This document shows, one piece after another, positions 1-6,545 of a stretch of 10,541 bases of DNA. Position 1 is the stretch's first letter. Each line of letters starts with the position of its first letter. The stretch spans positions 1 through 10,541 of the forward strand of contig SKLX01000053.1 of the NCBI GenBank assembly GCA_007121375.1, in the 5' to 3' direction. The notes beneath the pieces were generated by a model. The model saw only the letters and a list, made by a program, of their open reading frames with translations. It made no database searches and was not told where the DNA came from. A program made the position numbers and the translations under genes. Origin of the DNA: Bacillota bacterium. Lineage in GTDB: Bacteria > Bacillota > Dethiobacteria > SKNC01.

Positions 1-775
1 TAATCCGGAGACTTTTTTGGATAAACTTTCTTTTAGCCGTAGGAATTATCTTTACATTAACTCCCTCCTTGTTGAGGGTGCCTACCAGAACTCCATGTTC
101 CCCGTGCTCTCCGAAGCTTAATGGTTCCGGGCTTCCAGCATAATGGGCTACTATTTTTCCTTTAGCAGGAATCCTGTGAAACTGATGAATATGCCCTAAA
201 GCAACATAATCACCCTTACAATTTCTTAAATCATTCTCACTGATAGGCAGGTAAGTTGATTCCCCCAGGCAGCCGAAAGTGTCTCCATGGAGCATGATCA
301 GATTAAACTCCCTGGGAGAATCTATATTAAGATCCCTCAAAAGGGGCCTTTTGATTTCCCACTGGTTCCACCCCAGGCCGTAAACCCTCAAGTCTAAGCC
401 AGGAAAATCTATATGTTCCCAGTTTTCCTTTAAAAAAATATGTACATTTTCCGGCCAGGGAAAGGTCCGATAATAGGAATCAGGAAGGGCGGGGTCATGA
501 TTTCCGGGAGTAATAATTACCTTTACCCGGGGTATCCTTTGAAATAGTTTCTTCAAAAACCTCATTAAAGCCTTGGTTGAGTTCTGGTGCTCAAATAAAT
601 CACCTGTTATCAAAAGCAAATCCACTTTTTCTTCACTGGCAATTCTGATAATATTGCTAAAAATATCTTTTAGCTCATTCCGTCTTCTCCTGGCAAAGTC
701 CTGGGTAAACCCCATGTTCTTAAAAGTATACTCCAGGTGGAGATCTCCCGTCTGCAAAAACTTAATCTCTTTCAA
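1..775 (-). CDS. SbcD/YhaO-type DNA-repair metallophosphoesterase, 3' end cut by window edge
   Basis: Partial calcineurin-like phosphoesterase of the SbcD/Mre11/YhaO exonuclease family; 258 residues are visible and the C-terminus lies off the left edge. The metal-ligand motifs are in order: DLH (residues 11-13), GD (58-59), GNHD (91-94), HGD (163-165) and GHIH (194-197), followed by the family's AGSPEPLSFGE segment (213-223). By family knowledge it is a Mn-dependent nuclease that works with a SbcC/YhaN-type ATPase on DNA ends. The partner gene is not visible and would be expected past base 1. Translation starts at TTG (775-773): the frame has a stop two codons upstream, and GGGGAGG (784-790) sits 8 bases before the TTG. 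The gene follows the pabB terminator, so it probably has its own promoter, but I found no convincing one. SbcD versus YhaO cannot be settled without the C-terminus. Confidence 0.9.
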   Translation of the reverse strand, partial: MKEIKFLQTGDLHLEYTFKNMGFTQDFARRRRNELKDIFSNIIRIASEEKVDLLLITGDLFEHQNSTKALMRFLKKLFQRIPRVKVIITPGNHDPALPDSYYRTFPWPENVHIFLKENWEHIDFPGLDLRVYGLGWNQWEIKRPLLRDLNIDSPREFNLIMLHGDTFGCLGESTYLPISENDLRNCKGDYVALGHIHQFHRIPAKGKIVAHYAGSPEPLSFGEHGEHGVLVGTLNKEGVNVKIIPTAKRKFIQKSLRI

Positions 776-897
776 TGTTTATGCCTCCCCATTTATTATA
801 TTTAATGTAAAATATATCCTTGTTTATATTCTTCCTCTCTCCTTTAATTCCTGCCAAATATTAGAACAAATTTAAAATTTTTCGACATTTCTGCAAT

Positions 898-936
898 AAA
901 AAAACCCCTCCTTTTATTAAATAATAAAGGGGGGTT
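898..936 (-). terminator. Intrinsic terminator after pabB
   Basis: An imperfect hairpin (arms about 903-915 and 926-936, one bulged base) with a C4/G6 core is followed on the minus strand by a run of seven T (898-904). It starts about 16 bases past the pabB stop codon and separates pabAB from the SbcD-like gene. Confidence 0.8.
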
Positions 937-951
937 ACAACTTTATTACAC

Positions 952-2397
952 CTAAAGTCCCAGGCTTTTCATCAGGGCCTTGGCCTTGTCCAGGGTTTCC
1001 TGGTATTCCTTTTCCGGTTCCGAGTCGGCCACAATACCTCCTCCTACCTGAAAATAAGCCCTGTCGTTTTTGATAATAAAGGTTCTAATAACAATATTAA
1101 GGTCAGCGTCACCGTTTAAAGTTATATAGCCTATGGAACCGGTGTATATGCTTCTTTTTAACCCTTCCAGTTCATCTATAATTTCCATGGCCCTAATTTT
1201 GGGAGCCCCAGTGATGGAACCTCCAGGAAATGAAGCTTCCAGTAAGTCCACCACACCTTTGTCAGAAGGTAAAACACCTTCTACGGTTGAAACCAAATGA
1301 AAAACAGTGGCATAAGCTTCCAAAGTAATGAGTTCGGGCACCTTTACCGTCCCTGGCAGGCATACCCTTCCCAGGTCATTCCTTTCCAGGTCAATAATCA
1401 TTACCAGTTCTGCCCGGTCCTTTTCACTGTTCAATAGTTCTTCCTTTAACTCATTGTCTCTTACAGGATCGCTGCTCCTGGGCCGTGTACCTTTAATGGG
1501 CCTGGTTTCAACTTTTTTATCCGACAGGCGCATGAATCTTTCAGGAGAAGCACTGGCTACCACTAATTCTTTAAAATTCAAATAGGATGCAAAGGGTGCA
1601 GGGTTAATATTTCTAAGCCTTATATACAGTTCCAGGGGTGGTATATCCAGGGGTGCTTCAAAACGCTGGGATAAATTAACCTGGTAAATATCACCCGCCT
1701 TAATATAATCTTTAGCTTTTTCGACTATACGGCAGTAACTATCTTTATTAAAGTTGGATTTTACCTTTAATTCCGTATTCTTTTCAAAATTCAGGTATTT
1801 TTCCTGGGGATTATCCAGCTGGATAGCTTTAATCTCCTGGTAAAATTTATCCATATTCTTACGGGCCAGCTCTTTGGCCTTATTCTCCCCGTCGGACAGA
1901 CCAAGGGCACAAAGATAAGTCTTATTTAAAAGGTGGTCATGGGCATAAATTTTTTCATAAAAGGCCAGGTAACAATCGGGAAGCTTAAGGTCATCTAAAC
2001 TGTTTACCGGCAGCTCCTCAATCTCTTCTCCCAGGTCATAGCCAAAATAACCAACCGCCCCACCGTTAAAGGGAGGCGCTTGGGAAGGAGGGGAAGTTAT
2101 CATCTGAAAGGTATTCAAAAAATTTTTTAAAGAATTAAAGGGGTTATCCTTTTCTTCCCAACTTCCCTTTTCCCTGTGCCAGATATTGATCTTATCTCCC
2201 TTTGAAGAAAAAACAGCAAAGGGACGGGCACCCACAAAGGAAAATCTGCCAAGCTTTTCGGGATCCATACCACTGTCCAGGATAAAGCTGTAAGGTTCAT
2301 CTTTATAGTAATAATATATATCAAAAGGTTGATGTGGCGATTCTATTTCTTTTACCTCCAGGGCTACCTTCTCTTTTAAAGCCACCTTCAACTTCAT
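952..2397 (-). CDS. pabB: Aminodeoxychorismate synthase component I (PabB)
   Basis: Chorismate-utilising subunit that, with PabA, converts chorismate and amide-derived ammonia to 4-amino-4-deoxychorismate, the p-aminobenzoate precursor for folate. The 481 residues hold the anthranilate-synthase-I-like N-terminal domain (about 1-170) and the chorismate-binding domain (about 215-475). PabB is preferred over TrpE because the active-site segment reads PIKGTRPR (300-307); Lys302 is the PabB nucleophile position where TrpE normally has Ala (PIAGT). FPGGSITGAPK (390-400) is also PabB-like. DLERNDLGRV (337-346) is shared by the family. The start is uncertain: AAAGGAGGA (2398-2406) abuts the ATG at 2397, too close for normal spacing, and fits the in-frame TTG at 2391 better. 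The 5' end overlaps pabA. No pabC (lyase) gene follows. Confidence 0.93.
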   Translation of the reverse strand: MKLKVALKEKVALEVKEIESPHQPFDIYYYYKDEPYSFILDSGMDPEKLGRFSFVGARPFAVFSSKGDKINIWHREKGSWEEKDNPFNSLKNFLNTFQMITSPPSQAPPFNGGAVGYFGYDLGEEIEELPVNSLDDLKLPDCYLAFYEKIYAHDHLLNKTYLCALGLSDGENKAKELARKNMDKFYQEIKAIQLDNPQEKYLNFEKNTELKVKSNFNKDSYCRIVEKAKDYIKAGDIYQVNLSQRFEAPLDIPPLELYIRLRNINPAPFASYLNFKELVVASASPERFMRLSDKKVETRPIKGTRPRSSDPVRDNELKEELLNSEKDRAELVMIIDLERNDLGRVCLPGTVKVPELITLEAYATVFHLVSTVEGVLPSDKGVVDLLEASFPGGSITGAPKIRAMEIIDELEGLKRSIYTGSIGYITLNGDADLNIVIRTFIIKNDRAYFQVGGGIVADSEPEKEYQETLDKAKALMKSLGL

Positions 2398-2974
2398 TCC
2401 TCCTTTCGTCTCCCGAAACTAAAAAGTTTTCTAAAATATCGTGACCATGCTCCGTTAAAATAGCCTCCGGATGAAACTGAACCCCTTCCAGGTTATACTC
2501 TTTATGTCTTACCCCCATGATTTCTCCCCAGTCGGTCCAGGCAGTTATTTCCAGGCAGGAGGGAAGCCTGTCCGAATCAAGGATTAAAGAGTGATAGCGA
2601 GTAGCCGTTAAAGGATTTTTAAGCCCTTTAAATACCCCCTTTTTGTTATGAAATATTTCTGAGTTTTTCCCATGCATCAAGCGAGGGGCACCCGTTACTC
2701 TTCCTCCAAAAGCCTGGCCAATACACTGGTGCCCCAGACATACTCCCATGATAGGAATTTTCCCGGAAAAATGATTTATCAGGTTCAGGGAGATTCCTGC
2801 ATCGTCAGGAGTACCTGGCCCAGGGGAAATAATAATATGGTGAGGATTGAGATCTTCAATTTCCTTGAGGCTTATCCGGTTATTACGATAAACCATAACT
2901 TCTTCTTTCAATTCCCACAGGTACTGCACCAGGTTGAAAGTAAATGAGTCATAATTATCAATCATTAATATCAT
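2321..2974 (-). CDS. pabA: Glutamine amidotransferase subunit PabA (TrpG/PabA family)
   Basis: Class-I glutamine amidotransferase that hydrolyses glutamine and passes ammonia to PabB. The frame gives 217 residues from ATG 2974. The triad is visible: Cys79 in GVCLGHQ, and His168 and Glu170 in VQFHPEA; the oxyanion-region motif SPGPGTP is at 50-56. The ATG at 2974 is chosen because AAGGAGGAGGG lies directly upstream and the protein then begins MILMIDNYDSF as the family does; a longer in-frame GTG at 3016 lies inside the upstream terminator hairpin. Homologues usually end near residue 190; here about 27 extra residues, rich in Gly, Arg and Lys, run into pabB, so the two genes overlap by 77 bases (71 if pabB starts at its TTG). 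Family members may serve both PabB and TrpE; no trp genes are seen here. Confidence 0.93.
   Translation of the reverse strand: MILMIDNYDSFTFNLVQYLWELKEEVMVYRNNRISLKEIEDLNPHHIIISPGPGTPDDAGISLNLINHFSGKIPIMGVCLGHQCIGQAFGGRVTGAPRLMHGKNSEIFHNKKGVFKGLKNPLTATRYHSLILDSDRLPSCLEITAWTDWGEIMGVRHKEYNLEGVQFHPEAILTEHGHDILENFLVSGDERRNEVEGGFKREGSPGGKRNRIATSTF
2398..2406 (-). promoter_or_regulatory. pabB ribosome binding site that leaves the start codon ambiguous
   Basis: AAAGGAGGA ends immediately before the ATG at 2397. That spacing is too short for efficient initiation, whereas the in-frame TTG at 2391-2389 (codon 3) lies 7 bases from GGAGG. The site is inside the 3' end of pabA, so ribosomes finishing pabA would pass over it (translational coupling is inferred). 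Confidence 0.5.
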
Positions 2975-3041
2975 GATAACCCTCCTCCTTCTTCTTGCAA
3001 AAAATAAAACCAGCACATTTTGATAATGTGCTGGTTCGCAT
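2958..3041 (-). CDS. Possible 27-codon leader frame running through the pabA terminator
   Basis: A small frame on the pabAB leader starts at ATG 3041, five bases after AAAGG (3051-3047), and stops with TGA at 2960-2958, 17 bases inside pabA in another frame. Its first dozen codons cover the whole terminator hairpin. The encoded peptide (starting MRTSTLSKCAG) resembles nothing I recognise and much of it is dictated by the hairpin and the pabA ribosome binding site. If translated, its role would more likely be to keep the hairpin open than to make a useful product. It may also be chance; there is no conservation data. Confidence 0.25.
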   Translation of the reverse strand: MRTSTLSKCAGFIFCKKKEEGYHDIND

Positions 3042-3099
3042 CCCAGCCTTTCGCGTCCTTTCAGTTGTATAACTTATGTAACCTTCCTGTCCTAAATTT
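2975..3099 (-). promoter_or_regulatory. pabAB 5' leader with a probable transcription attenuator
   Basis: The roughly 125-base leader between the predicted start of transcription and pabA ends in an intrinsic terminator placed just before the pabA ribosome binding site. Upstream, GCTGG (3047-3043) can pair with CCAGC (3034-3030), which is the 5' arm of that terminator, so the two hairpins exclude each other. An imperfect inverted repeat lies at 3066-3084 (GTTACATAA / TTATACAAC on the minus strand). There is no T-box signature, no THF-riboswitch core and no series of spaced NAG triplets as used by TRAP. The regulator or ligand is unknown. Confidence 0.5.
2999..3036 (-). terminator. Strong intrinsic terminator between ubiB-like gene and pabA
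   Basis: A perfect 12-bp stem (3008-3019 with 3025-3036) with a 5-base loop is followed on the minus strand by TTTTATTTTTT (3009-2999). The last T is only about 24 bases before the pabA ATG. It ends transcripts from the UbiB-like gene, but it is also inside any pabAB transcript, since no promoter fits between it and pabA. Confidence 0.85.
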
Positions 3100-3105
3100 T
3101 TTATT

Positions 3106-3134
3106 AAAGTATCATGAATGTTAAGAAGAGTCAA
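3106..3134 (-). promoter_or_regulatory. Candidate sigma-A promoter for pabAB
   Basis: TTGACT (3134-3129) and TACTTT (3111-3106) are separated by 17 bases, with TGA directly before the -10, giving an extended -10. It lies just past the UbiB-like stop codon (3142). Predicted transcription starts near 3099. A weaker alternative is TTAGGA/TTATAC at 3095-3067. Confidence 0.45.
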
Positions 3135-3141
3135 TAATCTT

Positions 3142-4806
3142 CTAAAACCTTCCCGAGCGAATAATAGAAATTAAGAGCCAGAAACCCATGGCTCCCGCCA
3201 CTATAAACCCGATTTCAGCCAAAGGTATTCTCCAGAGAATAGAATGTTCTATTCCCTGTACTATTAAAGAAAGGCCTACTATAAGGCTGGCCAGGACGAT
3301 ACTGAAAGCCAGGCGATTTATCATATGGTTTAAATTATTGAGAAATTCCCTCAGGTCCTTATGCTCCAGGGTAGCTTTAAATTGGCCATGTTCCATTATA
3401 TTCATCAAGTCTGAAAGCTGGCGGGGCAAAGAACCCAGTATCTCTCCATATTCCTGAAGATTCTTGGAGATAGTCTTTTTTAAATAATCAAAGGTAAGCC
3501 TTCTCCTGGTAAGGTCCTTGCCAAAAGGTTCGGCTATTTCCATAAGACTCAACTGGGGAGCCAGGCGGGAAATTATGCCTTCTAAAATTATCATGGCTTT
3601 AGCCAGAAGAGTAAACTCAGTAGGAAGCTTGATTTTATAATCGAAGGCAATTTCTAAAAACTCCTTCATGGCCTCCCCCAGTTTAATTTTGCTCAAAGGC
3701 ATACCATAGTACTTGTGCTGCATCCTTTCTATATCATGCCTTAACTCTCTGCGATTGATATCGGGGGGAGCTAAACCCAGGCTTAAAAAACTCCTTAAAA
3801 TTGCTTCAGTATTCCATGATACCTGGGCTATAAGCATATCACCAAATTTTTCTTTAAGTTCATCATCTATTACCCCTACAATACCAAAATCCATAAGGAC
3901 TATTCTCCCATCGGGAAAAACCATAACATTCCCCGGATGGGGATCCCCATGAAATACTCCGTCCACAAAGATTTGCTTGAAGACTACTTCACAAAGGGTA
4001 GTTACTACCTGTCCCGTATCCACATCCATTTTATCGAGTCTTTCGGAATCCGTAAGTTTAACTGCTTTAACATACTCCATGGTCAGAACCTTTTTGGTAG
4101 TATAGTCCCAGTAAACTTCAGGTAAATAAACCCTCTTGTCATTTTTGAAATTCCTGCGAAATATATCCAGGTTTTGACCTTCATTAAGATAATTAACTTC
4201 ATTAGTAAGAATATCTTCAAACTCCATCACTTGATCCCTTAAATTGTACATAGTGGCCCAATCGGTATGCTTTTCCAGTAAGCGGGCCAGGTCATGGAGT
4301 ATTTCCAGGTCCGTCTTTATAATTTCTTCTATATCAGGCCTTTGAACCTTGACCACCACTTCTTCACCACCGTGCAAAACTGCCCGGTGGACCTGTCCGA
4401 TTGAAGCAGCAGCCAGGGGTTCAGCTTCAAAGGAAGAAAATAAATCTTCCAGGGTGTGCCCCAGTTCTGTTTCAATTTGTTTTCTGACATCCATAAAAGA
4501 AAAGGGAGGCACCTCATCCTGCAGTTTGGACAATTCTACGGTCCATTCTTTAGGAATTAAATCAGGACGGGTACTTAATAGCTGCCCCACTTTAATGAAG
4601 GTAGTTCCCAATTCTTCTATAGCCAGGCGAAGCCTTTTAGCCGTAGAGTCTTCCAGCTCCTCTTCGGGAGTAAACTTGCGGCCCCTTAAAAATTCTGTCA
4701 AACCTATTTGTTTAAATAAAAAATCAAATCCGTGCTTACCCAGGGTTTGAACCACATCCCGGTAGCGATGAAAGTGTTTATATCTTCTTTGAAGTTTCAT
4801 GGGCAC
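3142..4806 (-). CDS. UbiB/ABC1/AarF-family atypical kinase, membrane anchored
   Basis: Protein-kinase-like protein of the ABC1/UbiB (ADCK) family, 554 residues from the GTG at 4806. Visible motifs: KVGQ (72-75) of the family-specific N-terminal extension; the Ala-rich loop AAASIGQ (132-138) that replaces the Gly-rich loop of ordinary kinases; Lys153 in VVVKVQRP; HGDPHPGN (286-293); and DFG (306-308). Two hydrophobic segments at about 499-518 and 529-550 should anchor the C-terminus in the membrane. The family supports quinone biosynthesis in proteobacteria and mitochondria; its role in anaerobic Gram-positives is unclear, so no symbol is given. The start may instead be the ATG at 4800: AAAGGA serves the GTG at about 8 bases, and GGGG serves the ATG at about 7. 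It lies 12 bases after the phasin-like gene, presumably co-transcribed. Confidence 0.92.
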   Translation of the reverse strand: MPMKLQRRYKHFHRYRDVVQTLGKHGFDFLFKQIGLTEFLRGRKFTPEEELEDSTAKRLRLAIEELGTTFIKVGQLLSTRPDLIPKEWTVELSKLQDEVPPFSFMDVRKQIETELGHTLEDLFSSFEAEPLAAASIGQVHRAVLHGGEEVVVKVQRPDIEEIIKTDLEILHDLARLLEKHTDWATMYNLRDQVMEFEDILTNEVNYLNEGQNLDIFRRNFKNDKRVYLPEVYWDYTTKKVLTMEYVKAVKLTDSERLDKMDVDTGQVVTTLCEVVFKQIFVDGVFHGDPHPGNVMVFPDGRIVLMDFGIVGVIDDELKEKFGDMLIAQVSWNTEAILRSFLSLGLAPPDINRRELRHDIERMQHKYYGMPLSKIKLGEAMKEFLEIAFDYKIKLPTEFTLLAKAMIILEGIISRLAPQLSLMEIAEPFGKDLTRRRLTFDYLKKTISKNLQEYGEILGSLPRQLSDLMNIMEHGQFKATLEHKDLREFLNNLNHMINRLAFSIVLASLIVGLSLIVQGIEHSILWRIPLAEIGFIVAGAMGFWLLISIIRSGRF

Positions 4807-4818
4807 ACCCCAATTCCT

Positions 4819-5124
4819 TTACTTGGACTCTAAAATCCCTTTCAATTCATCTATTTTTTCTTCCAGCCTGTTGATATCCTCTTTTGTAGCCAGATTAGCT
4901 TCACTGATGATATTGTTTAATTCAGTATTGATAGTTTCTTCTAAAACCTTCTTTTCCTTTTCTCCTTTGGCAACAAATTCATCTACCCAGGTTTGGGCTT
5001 CGTCCCTGTTTACTTCTCCCTTTTTCACCAAGGTTTCAGCTATCTCTTCTGCCCTCTCCTTGGTCATAGTTAAAGCACCCAAACCGAAATAAAAGGTTTT
5101 GTTGAAAAAATCACTCATGCTCAT
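4819..5124 (-). CDS. Small phasin-family / PhaF-like coiled-coil protein
   Basis: A 101-residue, highly charged helical protein. The N-terminal stretch MSMSDFFNKTFYFGLGAL is the hydrophobic/aromatic start typical of the small proteins annotated as polyhydroxyalkanoate-synthesis-regulator phasins in Firmicutes. A charged helix follows, and a C-terminal heptad-like segment (about 80-101, INRLEEKIDELKGIL) suggests a coiled coil. No catalytic motif or signal peptide is seen. AAAGGAGG lies 8 bases before the ATG at 5124, supporting that start over the second ATG at 5118. The gene has its own promoter and stops just before the UbiB-like gene, so the two form a unit. The family name comes from sequence resemblance; no polyhydroxyalkanoate genes are in the window, so a role in granules is not supported here. 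Confidence 0.8.
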   Translation of the reverse strand: MSMSDFFNKTFYFGLGALTMTKERAEEIAETLVKKGEVNRDEAQTWVDEFVAKGEKEKKVLEETINTELNNIISEANLATKEDINRLEEKIDELKGILESK

Positions 5125-5184
5125 TATAAACTCCTCCTTTGTATTTTGATTATTTTTTTACCATTATTCCTCTACTTACCCTTT

Positions 5185-5213
5185 ATTATAACAATGTTAC
5201 TTCGGGATTTAAA
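5185..5213 (-). promoter_or_regulatory. Extended -10 sigma-A promoter for the phasin-like/UbiB unit
   Basis: A perfect TATAAT (5190-5185) is preceded by TGT, giving an extended -10. TTTAAA (5213-5208) lies at 17 bases as a weak -35. It falls between the proA terminator and the phasin-like gene, with transcription predicted to start near 5178. Confidence 0.65.
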
Positions 5214-5217
5214 TAAG

Positions 5218-5252
5218 AAAAAAACCGCATGTTTGCTTGTGCGGTTTTTTTT
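5218..5252. terminator. Bidirectional intrinsic terminator after proA
   Basis: CCGCA (5225-5229) pairs with TGCGG (5240-5244), flanked by seven A and eight T that extend the stem and supply a T tract on either strand. It lies about 22 bases past the proA stop and ends the proline operon on the minus strand. Confidence 0.85.
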
Positions 5253-5274
5253 AATATTATATTAATACCAGGGA

Positions 5275-6522
5275 CTATTTAATCTGTCCCTCTCCAAAGA
5301 CAATATATTTAATGGTGGTTAAAGCTTTAAGTCCCATAGGTCCCCGGGCATGAAGCTTTTGAGTACTTATACCCATTTCGGCCCCCAGGCCAAACTCATT
5401 TCCATCGGTAAACCTGGTTGAGGCATTTACATAAACTGCCGCCGCATCCACCTGGGTCATAAATTTCCTGGAATTACTGTAATTTGTAGTTACAATGGCT
5501 TCAGAATGTTTTGAACCGTACTTGTTAATATGGTCTATAGCTTCATCAATACTGCCTACAACTTTTATGGAAAGAATAAGGTCCAGGTATTCTGTTTTCC
5601 AGTCCTCTTCGCTGGCGGGGAGAGCCTGGGGAATTACTTCCCTGGTCACCTCACACCCCCTGATCTCAACCCCTGCTTCCTCCAGGGCTTTAGCAATCTC
5701 AGGTAGATAATCTTTAGCCACATCTTTATGAACCAGAAGGGTTTCCATGGCATTACAAACTCCCGGGCGATTTGTTTTGGCGTTAAAAGCAATTTTTGCT
5801 GCCATTTCCATATCCGTTTCTCCGTCCACGTATGTATGACAGTTACCCACTCCCGTTTCAATTACCGGCACCGTGGCGTTCTCTATAACAGATCTTATAA
5901 GGGACTCACCACCCCTGGGGATCAACACATCCAGGTAATCATTCATCCTCATAAGTTCCTTGGCCGCCTCCCGGTCTGTATCTTCAATAAGGCTGATACA
6001 GCCCCCCGGTAAACCGGCTTCCTGGCAGGCCTTTGACAGTATTTCCACCAGCTTTTTATTGGATTCAATGGCTTCAGAACTGCCCCGTAATATCACAGCA
6101 TTTCCAGCTTTAAGGGCCAGCCCGGCGGCATCTGCCGTTACATTGGGTCGGGCTTCATAAATAATCCCCAGGACTCCCAGGGGTACCCGGACCTGGCCTA
6201 TATCCAGGCCGTTAGGACGTTTCCACATGGAAATTACTTCCCCTATGGGATCGGATAAAAACCGGATTTCCCGGAGACCATCAGCCATTCCTATAATTCT
6301 TTCCGAGTTAAGTTCCAATCGATCATGGAAGGCCTTAGTATAACCGGGTTTTTTAGCTAAATTATCCAGGTCAATCTTATTGGAAGCCAGTATTTCTTCC
6401 TGGTGAGCTTCCAGGTATTCAGCCATTTTTAATAAGGCTGCATCTTTATCCCGGGTAGAAATATAAGCCATACGTACGGCTGCTTCCTTTGCTTCAGCTG
6501 CATTATTTTTAATTTCTGACAT
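5275..6522 (-). CDS. proA: Gamma-glutamyl phosphate reductase (ProA)
   Basis: Cytosolic NADPH-dependent enzyme that reduces gamma-glutamyl phosphate to glutamate-5-semialdehyde, the second step of proline synthesis. The 415 residues match the usual full length and show the aldehyde-dehydrogenase-like fold: NAVILRGSSE (141-150) in the nucleotide-binding half, the catalytic cysteine Cys256 in NRPGVCNAMETLLVH, and the C-terminal run FGLGAEMGISTQKLHARGP typical of ProA. The start is ATG 6522; AAGGAG lies 12 bases upstream, slightly far, and AGAGGG lies closer. It begins 23 bases after proB and is the last gene of proC-proB-proA before the terminator. Coupling to ProB matters because the acyl phosphate is labile (family knowledge). 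Nothing looks truncated. Confidence 0.97.
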   Translation of the reverse strand: MSEIKNNAAEAKEAAVRMAYISTRDKDAALLKMAEYLEAHQEEILASNKIDLDNLAKKPGYTKAFHDRLELNSERIIGMADGLREIRFLSDPIGEVISMWKRPNGLDIGQVRVPLGVLGIIYEARPNVTADAAGLALKAGNAVILRGSSEAIESNKKLVEILSKACQEAGLPGGCISLIEDTDREAAKELMRMNDYLDVLIPRGGESLIRSVIENATVPVIETGVGNCHTYVDGETDMEMAAKIAFNAKTNRPGVCNAMETLLVHKDVAKDYLPEIAKALEEAGVEIRGCEVTREVIPQALPASEEDWKTEYLDLILSIKVVGSIDEAIDHINKYGSKHSEAIVTTNYSNSRKFMTQVDAAAVYVNASTRFTDGNEFGLGAEMGISTQKLHARGPMGLKALTTIKYIVFGEGQIK

Positions 6523-6545
6523 TTTACCCTCTCACTCCTTAAGTT

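Noticed and set aside
573..875. A 100-residue plus-strand open frame opposite the start of the SbcD-like gene.
   Set aside because: It is antisense to conserved phosphoesterase motifs, with low-complexity hydrophobic and Ser-rich content and no ribosome binding site.
795..885. A possible promoter for the SbcD-like gene: perfect TATAAT at 800-795, or TCGAAA-16-TAATAT at 885-858.
   Set aside because: The first has no -35 (ACAAGG at 17 bases) and would start transcription inside the ribosome binding site; the second matches only four of six bases in each box in AT-rich DNA.
952..2397. Calling the chorismate-binding enzyme anthranilate synthase TrpE.
   Set aside because: The PIKGT segment with Lys302 and the FPGGSITGAPK motif fit PabB, and no other trp genes are present.
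3031..3060. A tRNA T-arm-like string (GGTTCGCATCC) on the plus strand in the pabAB leader.
   Set aside because: No acceptor, anticodon or D arm surrounds it; it is part of the attenuator hairpins.
3037..3099. c-di-GMP-I-like riboswitch suggested by GGACGCGAAAGGC and GACAGG in the pabAB leader.
   Set aside because: The paired P1b stem with its GAAA tetraloop and the second stem with its receptor cannot be drawn; the resemblance is limited to a short string.
4349..4750. A 133-residue open frame on the plus strand opposite the UbiB-like gene.
   Set aside because: It has no recognisable domain or ribosome binding site and is fully antisense to a clear kinase gene; Ser/Pro/Lys-rich composition is what an antisense shadow gives.
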